Positions 32,010 to 40,878 of a stretch of 64,000 nt of DNA are shown one piece after another. The stretch spans positions 1-64,000 of the forward strand of contig NZ_LT578417.1 in the NCBI RefSeq assembly GCF_900088535.1. Direction: 5' to 3'. The notes beneath the pieces were generated by a model. That model was given only the letters and a program-made list of their open reading frames with translations, was not told the origin of the DNA and searched no databases. The translations under genes were made by a program, and so were the position numbers. How positions within the stretch are numbered: the stretch's first letter is position 1; each line of letters opens with the position of its first letter. Source of the DNA: Cyanobium sp. NIES-981 (GTDB taxonomy: Bacteria; Cyanobacteriota; Cyanobacteriia; PCC-6307; Cyanobiaceae).

Positions 32010-33959
32010 ATGCCCTTTCTCCGTCACCCGGGCTTCGCGGATCTCATGCGCAGGCTGCTGGCGTGGATGGCTGCAGCCTTCGGCGGTCTGCTGATGCTGC
32101 TGGGCACCCTGCTGCCGGTGCAGGCCCAGTTCCTGCCTGCCCTCGATACCACGGGCGGACAGCAGGTGACATCGCCGCAGTTTCTGCCCGTTTTTTCCCA
32201 GGGGAACGTGGAGCTGTCTCCCGTGTTTCTGGATGGACGGATCATCGGATCCGTTTCAGGTTTCATTGACGTCAAGAACTCCGGGGCGTCATCGGGTAAC
32301 GATGCCGCCTACTCGGCATCCCAGCGTGCCTTTGTGATTCACAGCCGGCTCCAGAAGATCCTCACCTCGATGACCACCTTCACGGCGAGGGTGTCGGCCG
32401 AGTCGGTTGATTCACAACGTCAGCCCAATGTTGTTCAGCAGCGTCGCCAGCTGGCCAGAAATCTGCATACCTTTGTGCGGGAGGCGGGTTCAAGCTTCGA
32501 GGTGTTTCTGGCTTTTCCCCGCTCCGACCCGCCGGAGCTGGTCTACACAGTCACTCCAGCCGATGTGGCCAGGGTCAGGACGGACAGTTCCGAGCCTGTG
32601 GCCATCGCCCGGCGCGTCGCGAGCAAAGTGAGAGGAATCCTGTTGGATGCCTGGGAGGAACGGCAGCCCCCTGCGCTCTGGCGGTCGGCCCGGCGGGCGG
32701 GGCTCGGGCTCCTTGTGATCACCCTCGCCAGTGGCCTCGGCATGCGGCTGCAGAAGCTTCTGCGAAGGCGCCAGCATGCCATGAGCGACAGGCTTCGGGA
32801 GTTGACCCTGGAGGCGCCTGATCCAGAGGCAGGCTCCTCCCAGGAGATCGAGAGCAGCCGGCGTCAGGCCCCGCGACTGGTGCAGCTGCGGATGTCCTTG
32901 CGGCAGAAGCTCAGCCTGCTTTCGTTCTACCGCTCCTCGCTGTTCTGGGGTCAGTGCCTGCTCTGGACCTGCGGTATCGCCTGGGCGGCCGGCCTCTTCT
33001 ACTGGACCCGGCCCTTCAGCAACTGGATCTTCGGTATCTCGGTGCGCGGGCTGATCACAACGGGCCTGGCTACGGACAACCGGGGATGGCCCCCATTGGA
33101 CTGGGTGCTGACCCTGGGCAAGGACGCCACGATCGGCACACCTCTGCTGATTCTGTTCCTGGTGATGATCACCAGGATCTCGATCAAGGCGGGTAACTTT
33201 CTCTCGCATCAGTCCGTGAGCCGCTGGGCCCGTCAGCAGACTGACACGCGGGCCAAGCTACGGGCGCCGACGCTGTCGCGTTCGCTGAGGGCATGGGTGC
33301 GCGTGGGCGTGTATCTCCTGCTCGGCATGGTGATCTTCTACCAGCTGCATCAGCTGGGAGCGGTGACCCAGGCCGTGGCGATCCTGCTCGGTTTTCTGAG
33401 CTTCGCCCTGTCACTGGCGTCGCAGAATCTGCTCAAGGATCTGATCGGCGGCTTGATGATCCTGATCGAGGATCAGTTTGCTGCGGGGGATGTGGTGGTC
33501 ATCGGTGACCAGAGCGGTCTGGTGGAGAGCGTGGGTCTGCGGGTGACCCAGTTGCGCAATCTGGATGGGGAGCTGATCAGCATTCCGAACGGCACCATCA
33601 CCACGGTGCGCAATCTTTCCAGCAGCTGGTCACGGGTGAACTATGCCCTCACGGTGTCGATCGGCGCGGATGTGGATGCGGTGATGGCCCTGATGGAGTC
33701 CGTCGCTCAGGATCTCTTCCGTGATCCTGCTTGGGCGGAGCGCATCCTCGAGCCCCCGGAGATGCTCGGCATCGATGAGATCGCCCACACGGGTGTGCTC
33801 ATCCGCATCCTGATCAAGACGCAACCCCTGCAGCAGTGGCCTGTGGGCCGTGAATACCGCCGCCGCCTCAAGCAGGCCCTCGATGCCGCCGGCATCGACG
33901 TGGGAGTTCCCCGGCTCGATCTGATCGGGCCGGCCCTGCCCCGCCCCCCAGCACCATGA
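32010..33959 (+). CDS. MscS-family mechanosensitive channel with periplasmic domain
   Basis: 649 aa. Signal/anchor helix (about 12-35), a large predicted periplasmic domain (40-225), then several helices and the MscS core: the pore helix region ILLGFLSFALSLASQNLLKDLIGGLMILIEDQF (about 450-490, Ala/Gly-rich packing), the beta domain AAGDVVVIGDQSGLVESVGLRVTQLR with DGELISIPNGTI, and the alpha-beta C-terminal domain. It opens on membrane tension and releases solutes. It begins at the base after the DUF481 stop (TGA ATG) and ends in an ATGA overlap with ggt, so the three genes are translationally coupled. A second ATG at 32046 is possible. Confidence 0.9.
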   Translation: MPFLRHPGFADLMRRLLAWMAAAFGGLLMLLGTLLPVQAQFLPALDTTGGQQVTSPQFLPVFSQGNVELSPVFLDGRIIGSVSGFIDVKNSGASSGNDAAYSASQRAFVIHSRLQKILTSMTTFTARVSAESVDSQRQPNVVQQRRQLARNLHTFVREAGSSFEVFLAFPRSDPPELVYTVTPADVARVRTDSSEPVAIARRVASKVRGILLDAWEERQPPALWRSARRAGLGLLVITLASGLGMRLQKLLRRRQHAMSDRLRELTLEAPDPEAGSSQEIESSRRQAPRLVQLRMSLRQKLSLLSFYRSSLFWGQCLLWTCGIAWAAGLFYWTRPFSNWIFGISVRGLITTGLATDNRGWPPLDWVLTLGKDATIGTPLLILFLVMITRISIKAGNFLSHQSVSRWARQQTDTRAKLRAPTLSRSLRAWVRVGVYLLLGMVIFYQLHQLGAVTQAVAILLGFLSFALSLASQNLLKDLIGGLMILIEDQFAAGDVVVIGDQSGLVESVGLRVTQLRNLDGELISIPNGTITTVRNLSSSWSRVNYALTVSIGADVDAVMALMESVAQDLFRDPAWAERILEPPEMLGIDEIAHTGVLIRILIKTQPLQQWPVGREYRRRLKQALDAAGIDVGVPRLDLIGPALPRPPAP

Positions 33960-35755
33960 CCCCGTTCTCCCATCGGCGCGTCGTGCCGCTGTTGCTGGCC
34001 CCGTCGCTGCTCCTGCCTGCGGGGCCCCTGCGGGCCGATGTGCTGCAGGAGCGGGAGCAGCGTTCCCATCCGGTGTGGTCGCCGGGGGGGATGGTGGCCG
34101 TGCAGGAGCCCCGGGCTGCCGCGGCCGGCGTGGAGCTGCTGCGGCAGGGCGGCAATGCCGTGGATGCGGCGATCGGCACCGCCTTCGCCCTGGCAGTGAC
34201 CCATCCCCAGGCGGGCAACCTGGGCGGCGGCGGTTTCCTGGTGCTGTGGCTGCCGGGGAAGTCCCCGGCGCGGGCCCGGGGCTGCCTGCCAGTATCCGGG
34301 GCTTCAGGCCGCGGCGCCGGCCCCGAGCTGGCCATCGGCCAGGGCACGGCGGTGGCCGTGAACTTCCGCGAGACCGCCCCGGCGGCGGCCCGCCCCGATC
34401 TGTTCGTGGGGCCCGATGGGACGGTGGATCGCCAGCTGGCCACCCGCAGCCTGCTCAGCACGGCGGTGCCTGGGTCCGTGGCCGGCCTGGTGCTGGCCCA
34501 GCGCTGCTACGGCCGCCTGCCGCTGCAGCGGGTGATCGCCCCCGCCATCGCCCTGGCCGAGCAGGGCTTTCCGGTGAGCCGCTCCCTGGCGGAGGACCTG
34601 CGCCGTGCCCGCCCCCGGCTGGAGGCTGACCCCACTCCCCGCGCCCTGTTCCTGACGGCGGACCGGCCCGGGGCCGTGCTGCGCCAACCGCAGCTCGCCA
34701 CCACCCTGCGACGGATCGCCGCCGAGGGCGATCGCGGCTTCTACGCGGGTCCCACGGCTGCAGCGCTGGTGGGGCTGATGCGGCGGGAAGGCGGGCTGAT
34801 CACCCAAAGCGATCTGGAGGGCTACCGGGCCCAGCTGGTGCGGCCGCTGGCGGGCCGCTTCCGCGGCGCCACCGTGCTGGTGCCGCCGCCCCCCAGCAGC
34901 GCGATCACGATCCTGCAGCTGCTGGCCGTGCTCGAACCGATGCCGCTGGCGAGCCTGGGGGCCAATGGAGCCGAGAGCCTGCACCGCATGGCCGAGGCCA
35001 TGAACCTGGCCTACCGCGACCGCAATGCCCTGCTGGGCGATCCCGACCAGGTGGCGATTCCGCTGGCCCGGATGCTGGCGCCCGCCTACGTGGCGGCGAT
35101 GCGGAGCGCGCTGGATCTGGAGCGCCACCGGCCGCCCGACCAGGTGCAGCAGGAACGGCCGCCCCTGCCCGAGAGCGAGGACACGATCCATCTCTCCACC
35201 GCCGACCGGCAGGGGGGCATGGTGGCGCTCACCACCACGCTCAACTTCCCCTTCGGCAACGGCATCGCCGTGCCCGGCGCCGGGTTCCTGCTCAACAACG
35301 AGATGGACGACTTCACCGCCCAGCTGGGCAGCCCCAACGCCTTCGGGCTGGTGCAGGGGGCTACCAACGCGATCGCCCCGGGGCGCCGGCCGCTCAGCTC
35401 GATGAGCCCCACCCTGGTGTTCCATGCCGATGGCCGGCCGTGGTTCGCCACCGGCAGCCCCGGCGGCAGCCGCATCCTCACCACGGTGCTGCAGGTGCTG
35501 CTCAACCGCATCGAGCACGGGCTCAACCTGGCCGGGGCTGTGGCGGCGCCGCGCATCCACGCCCAGCTCCTGCCGGATCGCTTCTTCTTTGAGGAGGGCC
35601 TCAGCCCCGACACCCGCCGGCTGCTGGAGGCCAAGGGTCACCAGCTGGTGCGCAGCCCGGCCATGGGGGCGGCCAACAGCGTGGAGATCACGGCCGACGG
35701 CACGCTCGGGGTGGTGGACCCCCGCAAGGCCGAGGGCCTGGCCGCCGGCGAGTGA
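33956..35755 (+). CDS. ggt: gamma-glutamyltransferase
   Basis: Transfers or hydrolyses the gamma-glutamyl group of glutathione in the periplasm. 599 aa proenzyme with signal peptide (MTPFSHRRVVPLLLAPSLLL). Family motifs: ELLRQGGNAVDAAIGTAFAL, HPQAGNLGGGGFL, FRETAPAAA, VPGSVAGL, and the self-cleavage site DTIHLS with the catalytic Thr at about residue 410 (the usual next Thr is Ile). Then LNNEMDDF, SSMSPT and GSPGGSRI. An insertion rich in Arg/Gly/Pro (SPARARGCLPVSGASGRGAG) lies between GFLVLWLPGK and NFRETAP. Last gene of the DUF481-MscS-ggt operon. Confidence 0.93.
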   Translation: MTPFSHRRVVPLLLAPSLLLPAGPLRADVLQEREQRSHPVWSPGGMVAVQEPRAAAAGVELLRQGGNAVDAAIGTAFALAVTHPQAGNLGGGGFLVLWLPGKSPARARGCLPVSGASGRGAGPELAIGQGTAVAVNFRETAPAAARPDLFVGPDGTVDRQLATRSLLSTAVPGSVAGLVLAQRCYGRLPLQRVIAPAIALAEQGFPVSRSLAEDLRRARPRLEADPTPRALFLTADRPGAVLRQPQLATTLRRIAAEGDRGFYAGPTAAALVGLMRREGGLITQSDLEGYRAQLVRPLAGRFRGATVLVPPPPSSAITILQLLAVLEPMPLASLGANGAESLHRMAEAMNLAYRDRNALLGDPDQVAIPLARMLAPAYVAAMRSALDLERHRPPDQVQQERPPLPESEDTIHLSTADRQGGMVALTTTLNFPFGNGIAVPGAGFLLNNEMDDFTAQLGSPNAFGLVQGATNAIAPGRRPLSSMSPTLVFHADGRPWFATGSPGGSRILTTVLQVLLNRIEHGLNLAGAVAAPRIHAQLLPDRFFFEEGLSPDTRRLLEAKGHQLVRSPAMGAANSVEITADGTLGVVDPRKAEGLAAGE

Positions 35756-35772
35756 GGCGGCTGGCGCCGCCC

Positions 35773-36288
35773 TCAGCCGGCCTGAGGGCCCGGAGTGGTG
35801 AGCATGTTCACCGCCGAAATGCCCAGGCCCACCCCCAGCAGGGTGCCGATGGCCCAGAGGCTGTCGCTGGGCCACTCGGCGATCAGCATGCCGCCCAGCA
35901 CGGTGGTGACGATGCCATCGAGCAGCACCAGGCCACGGGCGGGGACCTGGCCCGCGGCCGCTGCGGCCAGTTCCATCACCCCCTGGAAGGCGAGCAGGAA
36001 ACCCACCAGCAGGGTGAGGCTCACCTCGCTGGCCAGGGGGTAGAGCAGGATGTAGATGCCACCGCCCGCGTAGAGCAGGGCGGAGAGCAGGCGGAACAGC
36101 TTGCCCTGCAGATCGGGTTCACCGGTGAGGCGCAGGCCCTGGGAAACGGCGGCGGCGATGGCCACCCCGCCGATCACGATCGTGAGCAGCGTGGCCGACA
36201 CGAAGGGCAGGGCGATCGCCAGGGCCGCGGCTGCCAGCAGCAGGCCGGCGGTGAGCCAGCGCAGCACGGGGGAGGAGGGAGCGGCCAT
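35773..36288 (-). CDS. HdeD/DUF308 family membrane protein
   Basis: 171 aa with six short membrane helices in the repeating DUF308 pattern (LLLAAAALAIALPFVSATLL, GGIYILLYPLASEVSLTLLVGFLLAFQG, GIVTTVLGGMLIAEWPSDSLWAIGTLLGVGLG). HdeD takes part in acid stress in E. coli; in cyanobacteria the role is unknown. Start at MAAPSSPVLRW. Convergent with ggt (17 bp between stops) and divergent from the oxidase cluster. Confidence 0.85.
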   Translation of the reverse strand: MAAPSSPVLRWLTAGLLLAAAALAIALPFVSATLLTIVIGGVAIAAAVSQGLRLTGEPDLQGKLFRLLSALLYAGGGIYILLYPLASEVSLTLLVGFLLAFQGVMELAAAAAGQVPARGLVLLDGIVTTVLGGMLIAEWPSDSLWAIGTLLGVGLGISAVNMLTTPGPQAG

Positions 36289-36454
36289 GGGTCCGGGAGC
36301 AGCTGGCGCCACCCTACGCAGGGTTTCCGGGGGCGATTGCCCGCCGGCTTGATCGGCGAATGCCCACACGGGCTGTCGCAATCCATCACAAGCGCCGCAG
36401 GGCCCTGGGGAAATCCCTCAGGGTGTGGTCACTCTTGCGGCCCGTGTGGTTTCC

Positions 36455-36952
36455 ATGCTGGAGCTGTTGCCCCCGCTCAACGACCGCAACCTGCCGTGGA
36501 TGGACACCATCCACCCGATCGTGGTGCACTTCGTGATCGCGATGGCGCTGATCTCGGTGGTGTTCGACCTGATCGGCCGCTTCGGCCGCAGGCCGGCCCT
36601 GTTCGAGGTGAGCTTCTGGAACCTGCTGGTGGCCACGGTGGCCATCTTCGTGGCGATCATCTTCGGCCAGATCGAGGCGGGCCTGGCCAATCCCTACGGC
36701 GACGCCAGCACGATCCTCAACCTGCACAGCACCCTGGGCTGGTCGCTCGCCGGGGTGCTGGCCCTGCTCTCGGGCTGGCGCTACGTGATCCGCAGCCGCG
36801 ATCCCCTGCACCTGCCCCCCGCCTTCCTCGGCGCCGGCGCCCTGCTGAGCGTGCTGGTGGTGGTGCAGGTGCTGCTGGGCAACCAGCTGGTGTGGGTGTA
36901 CGGGCTGCACACGGTGCCCGTGGTGGAAGCGGTGCGCGCGGGGCTGGTGTGA
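36455..36952 (+). CDS. DUF2231 membrane protein, first of pair
   Basis: 165 aa with four membrane helices. Start MLELLPPLNDRNLPWMDTIHPIVVHFVIAMALIS, where the HPxVVHF motif near residue 18 is the DUF2231 hallmark; a second His in NLHSTLGW may bind heme or a metal. It opens a tight five-gene string (DUF2231, DUF2231, oxidase II, I, III). The stop overlaps the next start (TGATG). Similar pairs occur ahead of terminal oxidase genes in other cyanobacteria; a role in assembly or electron entry is inferred only. Confidence 0.85.
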   Translation: MLELLPPLNDRNLPWMDTIHPIVVHFVIAMALISVVFDLIGRFGRRPALFEVSFWNLLVATVAIFVAIIFGQIEAGLANPYGDASTILNLHSTLGWSLAGVLALLSGWRYVIRSRDPLHLPPAFLGAGALLSVLVVVQVLLGNQLVWVYGLHTVPVVEAVRAGLV

Positions 36953-37569
36953 TGGCAATTGTGGCTGCACTCAGGGCGTTCACGCCGGTGGCCGATCAGC
37001 TGGGCCCCAACCAGCTGCCCTACGCCCTGCCCCTGCACCCCAACCTGGTGCACTTCACGATCGGGCTGTTCGTGATTGCGATCGTGTTTGACATCGCCGG
37101 CGCCCTGTTCCCCCTGGAGAAGCGGCTGTTCCGCTTCCTGGCCCTGCCCGTCACCCGGGCCGGCTTCCACGACGTGGGCTGGTACAACCTGCTGGCCTGC
37201 GCGGCGGTGACCTTCCTCACGGTGGCGGCCGGCTTCTACGAGATGCTCCTGGCGGTGCCGATCCCCGGCGCCCGCAGCGACTTCGGCCTCGGCAGCGCCG
37301 CCACCATGCTCTGGCACGGCGTGGGCGGGGTGGTGGTGCTGCTGCTGATCGTGGCGATGGTGGTGTGGCGCGGTCTGCAGCGCTTCCGCTGGCGCCGCGA
37401 CCTCGGCCGCCAGGTGCAGTGGAGCTACCTGGTGGCTGGCCTGGGCCTGTTCGTGCTGATCGGTGTGCACGGCACCCTGGGCGCCCAGCTGGCCGGCGAG
37501 TTCGGCGTGCACGTGACGGCCGATCAGCTGCTGGCCACTGGCGCGAACCTGCGGGAGGGTCTGCCATGA
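36952..37569 (+). CDS. DUF2231 membrane protein, second of pair
   Basis: 205 aa, four or five helices. It has the same hallmark HPNLVHFTIGLFVIAIVFDI near residue 28, plus MLWHGVGGVVVLLLI and HGTLGAQLAGEFG. Conserved His in three helices make a b-type heme possible. It shares TGATG with the upstream DUF2231 gene and an ATGA overlap with oxidase subunit II, so it is part of the same translation unit. The two DUF2231 proteins are paralogues but clearly diverged. Confidence 0.85.
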   Translation: MAIVAALRAFTPVADQLGPNQLPYALPLHPNLVHFTIGLFVIAIVFDIAGALFPLEKRLFRFLALPVTRAGFHDVGWYNLLACAAVTFLTVAAGFYEMLLAVPIPGARSDFGLGSAATMLWHGVGGVVVLLLIVAMVVWRGLQRFRWRRDLGRQVQWSYLVAGLGLFVLIGVHGTLGAQLAGEFGVHVTADQLLATGANLREGLP

Positions 37570-38525
37570 CCACCACCGCTCCGCCGCCGAGCCCGAGGCT
37601 GTGGGTGGTGGCCCTGCTGCTGGGGGCCGTGCTGGCCGATCTGGCCGCCAGCCTCTGGATGGCCCAGCAGTCTCACCGCTGGCTGCCGGTGGCCGCCTCG
37701 GCCGCCGCCGGCCCGGTGGATGATCTGTTCGCCCTCGAGGTGGGCATCGGCAGCTTCATCTTCCTGGGCTGCAGCGGCGTGATGCTGTGGACCCTGCTGT
37801 TCAACCGCGCCCCCAAGTACGACCTCGACAACGGCGATCCGATCGAGGGCAACCTGAAGCTGGAAATCACCTGGACCCTGATCCCGCTGGTGATCGTGAT
37901 GCTGATCGCCTGGAAGGCGATCGCCGTGAGCGACACCCTCGCCACCCTGGGCGGCAAGGTGCGCGTCACCGGCGGTCACGCCGCCATGCACGGCGCCGAG
38001 GGGCCGGCTGCCGTGGCCATGGCCGCGGATGAGCCCGGCGCGGCCAGCCCGATCCAGGTGATCGGCCGCCAGTGGAGCTGGGAGTTCATCTACCCCAATG
38101 GGGTGCACAGCAGCGAGCTGCACCTGCCCGAGGGCCAGCGCAGCGTCCTGCGGCTGGAGGCCACCGATGTGATCCACGGCTTCTATGTGCCGGCCTTCCG
38201 GCTCAAGCAGGACCTCATCCCCGGCAGCGTGATCGACTACAGCCTCATCCCCACCCGCGCCGGCCGCTACCGGCTGCGGGATTCGATGTTCAGCGGCGGC
38301 TACTTCGCCTCCAACCAGACCGATGTGGTGGTGGAGCCACCGGAGGCCTACGAGGCCTGGCTGGCGCAGGCCCTGGGCCAGCCGCTGCGCCCGGCCGCCA
38401 ATGCCGCCACCGATCTGTATGCCCAGCGCCTGGCCCGGGGCAACCGGGGCTGGGCCACGGTGCCGCCGGCGGCGCCGCCGCTGGTGCACGTGAGCGCCGA
38501 TCCCACCGCCAGCCACGAGGGTTGA
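37566..38525 (+). CDS. ctaC: cytochrome oxidase subunit II, CuA-less (ARTO type)
   Basis: 319 aa. Two membrane helices (about 12-32 and 55-80), then EGNLKLEITWTLIPLVIVMLIAWKA and the periplasmic cupredoxin domain (IQVIGRQWSWEFIYPNGVHSSELHLPEG, DVIHGFYVPAFRLKQDLIPG). In CuA subunits the last strand carries CxxxC...HxxM; here the region reads RLRDSMFSGGYFASNQTDVVVE with no Cys. It therefore cannot bind CuA and should take electrons from quinol, as proposed for the cyanobacterial alternative respiratory terminal oxidase (CtaCII). ATG overlaps the preceding stop. Confidence 0.92.
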   Translation: MTTTAPPPSPRLWVVALLLGAVLADLAASLWMAQQSHRWLPVAASAAAGPVDDLFALEVGIGSFIFLGCSGVMLWTLLFNRAPKYDLDNGDPIEGNLKLEITWTLIPLVIVMLIAWKAIAVSDTLATLGGKVRVTGGHAAMHGAEGPAAVAMAADEPGAASPIQVIGRQWSWEFIYPNGVHSSELHLPEGQRSVLRLEATDVIHGFYVPAFRLKQDLIPGSVIDYSLIPTRAGRYRLRDSMFSGGYFASNQTDVVVEPPEAYEAWLAQALGQPLRPAANAATDLYAQRLARGNRGWATVPPAAPPLVHVSADPTASHEG

Positions 38526-38527
38526 CC

Positions 38528-40240
38528 ATGACCAGCACCACTCCGGCTCCTGCGTTCGATCCCCGCGTGCTGCGGGCCCCCCACCCGGTGCCCGGCGCGC
38601 CCAACAACTGGCGCCGCTTCCTGAGCTTCAACACCGACGCCAAGGTGATCGGGCTGCAGTACATGATCACCGCCCTGTTCTTCCTGCTGGTGGGCGGCCT
38701 GCTGTCGATGATCATGCGCGGTGAGCTGATCACGCCGGCGGCGGATCTGGTGGACCCCAGCGTGTACAACGGCCTCTACACGATGCACGGAACGGTGATG
38801 CTGTTCCTGTTTCTGTTCCCGATCCTCAACGGCTTCAACAACCTGCTGATCCCGCCGATGATCGGCGCGCCCGACATGGCCTTCCCGCGCCTGAATGCGG
38901 CCGCCTTCTGGATGGTGCCGGTGTTCGGGGTGATCCTGATGGCCAGCTTCCTGGTGCCGGGCGGCCCCTCGGGAGCGGGCTGGTGGGCCTATCCGCCCCA
39001 GAGCATCCAGAACCCGCTGGGGCATTTCCTCAATGGCCAGTTCCTGTGGATCCTGGCGGTGGCCCTCTCCGGCATCTCCTCGATCATGGGGGCGGTGAAC
39101 TTCATCACCACGATCATGCGCATGCGGGCCCCGGGCATGGGCTGGTTCCGCCTGCCGATCTTCTGCTGGACGGCGGTGGCGGCCCAGGCGATCCAGCTGA
39201 TCGGCCTGCCGGTGCTCACCGCCGGGGCGGTGCTGCTGCTGTTCGACCTCAGCTTCGGCACCAGCTTCTACCGGCCGGAGGGGGGTGGCGATCCGATGCT
39301 GTATCAGCACTTCTTCTGGTTCTATTCCCATCCGGCGGTGTACGTGATGGTGCTGCCGGTGTTCGGCATCTTCTCGGAGCTGTTTCCGGTGTATGCCCGC
39401 AAGCCCCTGTTCGGCTACCACGTGGTGGCGATCGCCTCGTTCGCGATCACCTTCCTCAGCCTGATCGTGTGGGTGCACCACATGTTCTACAGCGGCACGC
39501 CGCAGTGGATGCGCAACCTGTTCATGGTCACCACGATGCTGATCGCGGTGCCCACCGGCATCAAGGTGTTCGCCTGGATCGCCACCCTCTGGCGCGGCAA
39601 GCTGCGGCTCACCACGGCCATGCTGTTCTGCCTGGGCGGGGTGTTCAACTTCATCTTCGCCGGCATCACCGGCATCATGCTGGCCACCGTGCCGGTGGAC
39701 ATCCACGTGGGCAACACCTACTTCGTGGTGGGCCATTTCCACACGGTGATCTTCTCCACCATCACCTACGGGGTGTTCGCCGGCATCTACCACTGGTTCC
39801 CGAAGTTCACCGGCCGGATGATGTATGAGGGCCTTGGCAAGCTGCACTTCCTGCTCACCTTCATCGGCAGCCAGCTCACCTTCCTGCCGATGCATGCAGC
39901 CGGGCTGCTGGGGATGCCAAGGCGCGTGGCGTCTTACGACCCGGAGTTCGCCTTCGCCAATGTGCTGGCCAGCCTCGGTGCCTTCCTGCTGGGGGTGGCC
40001 ATGATCCCGTTCCTGCTCAACCTGGTGAGCTCCTGGGTGCGGGGGGAGAAGGCGCCGCCGAACCCCTGGCATGCCATCGGCCTGGAGTGGCTGCTCCCCT
40101 CACCGCCGCCGGCGGAGAACTTCGAGCATGACGTGCCCACGGTGATCAGCGGCCCCTACGGCTATGGGCTGAACCGGCCCCTGGTGGAGCAGGAAGAGCG
40201 CTACATCGCCAGGGCGGCCAACGCCGCCACCGGGGGCTGA
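38528..40240 (+). CDS. ctaD: heme-copper oxidase subunit I
   Basis: Catalytic subunit that reduces O2 to water and pumps protons. 570 aa, 12 helices. Heme and CuB ligands: MHGTVMLF (low-spin heme His), the active-site helix FWFYSHPAVYVMVLP (CuB His and cross-linked Tyr), VWVHHMF (two CuB His), and VGHFHTVI (heme ligands). The helix VI Glu of A1-type oxidases is replaced by the YSHPxVY form that marks A2-type enzymes, as in other cyanobacterial oxidases. Two bp after the subunit II stop. Confidence 0.95.
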   Translation: MTSTTPAPAFDPRVLRAPHPVPGAPNNWRRFLSFNTDAKVIGLQYMITALFFLLVGGLLSMIMRGELITPAADLVDPSVYNGLYTMHGTVMLFLFLFPILNGFNNLLIPPMIGAPDMAFPRLNAAAFWMVPVFGVILMASFLVPGGPSGAGWWAYPPQSIQNPLGHFLNGQFLWILAVALSGISSIMGAVNFITTIMRMRAPGMGWFRLPIFCWTAVAAQAIQLIGLPVLTAGAVLLLFDLSFGTSFYRPEGGGDPMLYQHFFWFYSHPAVYVMVLPVFGIFSELFPVYARKPLFGYHVVAIASFAITFLSLIVWVHHMFYSGTPQWMRNLFMVTTMLIAVPTGIKVFAWIATLWRGKLRLTTAMLFCLGGVFNFIFAGITGIMLATVPVDIHVGNTYFVVGHFHTVIFSTITYGVFAGIYHWFPKFTGRMMYEGLGKLHFLLTFIGSQLTFLPMHAAGLLGMPRRVASYDPEFAFANVLASLGAFLLGVAMIPFLLNLVSSWVRGEKAPPNPWHAIGLEWLLPSPPPAENFEHDVPTVISGPYGYGLNRPLVEQEERYIARAANAATGG

Positions 40241-40244
40241 CGCC

Positions 40245-40865
40245 ATGACCACCACCACGCCCAACCCGGCCGACGCCAACCGTCCCGCCGAGCTCGCCCA
40301 CGGGGGCCATGGCCATGGCCACGGCGATCACACGCTCACCGGCTTTGTGATCTTCCTGCTCTCCGAGAGCGTGATCTTCCTGGCGCTGTTCGCCGGCTAC
40401 GCCATCTACAAAACCTCCTCACCCCTGTGGCTGCCGCCCGGGGTGGAGGGGCTGGAGGTGGCCATGCCGCTGCGCTCCACCGTGGTGCTGGTGAGCAGCA
40501 GCGGCGTGATCTGGCTGGCCGAGCGGGCCCTGCACCGGGGCCGGCTGCGTGAATTCCGCGCCTGGTGGCTGCTCACCATGGCCATGGGGGCGGTGTTCCT
40601 GGTGGGGCAGGGCCTGGAGTGGGCAGGGCTTCCCTTCGGATTGGGCAGCGGTGTGTACGGCGCCAGCTTCTACCTGCTCACCGGCTTCCACGGCCTGCAC
40701 GTGCTCACCGGTGTGCTGCTGATGGGGCTGATGCTGGCCCGCTCGTTCCAGCCCGGCAACTACGCCAACGGCTCGGTGGGGGTGACGGCCGTGTCGCTGT
40801 TCTGGCACTTCGTGGATGTGATCTGGGTGGTGCTGTTCGTGCTGATCTACGTGTGGCAGCGCTGA
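40245..40865 (+). CDS. ctaE: heme-copper oxidase subunit III
   Basis: 206 aa, five helices. A short His-rich N-terminus (GGHGHGHGDH) precedes the first helix LTGFVIFLLSESVIFLALFAGYA. TGFHGLHVLTGVLL and LFWHFVDVIWVVLFVLIYVW are the standard subunit III signatures. It lies 4 bp after ctaD. The His run could be a metal-binding or purely variable tail. Confidence 0.95.
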   Translation: MTTTTPNPADANRPAELAHGGHGHGHGDHTLTGFVIFLLSESVIFLALFAGYAIYKTSSPLWLPPGVEGLEVAMPLRSTVVLVSSSGVIWLAERALHRGRLREFRAWWLLTMAMGAVFLVGQGLEWAGLPFGLGSGVYGASFYLLTGFHGLHVLTGVLLMGLMLARSFQPGNYANGSVGVTAVSLFWHFVDVIWVVLFVLIYVWQR

Positions 40866-40878
40866 GGAGGCCCCCGCG

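Noticed and set aside
37566-40865. Ordinary cytochrome c oxidase (CtaI type)
   Set aside because: Subunit II has no CuA cysteines, so direct oxidation of cytochrome c or plastocyanin through CuA is not supported.
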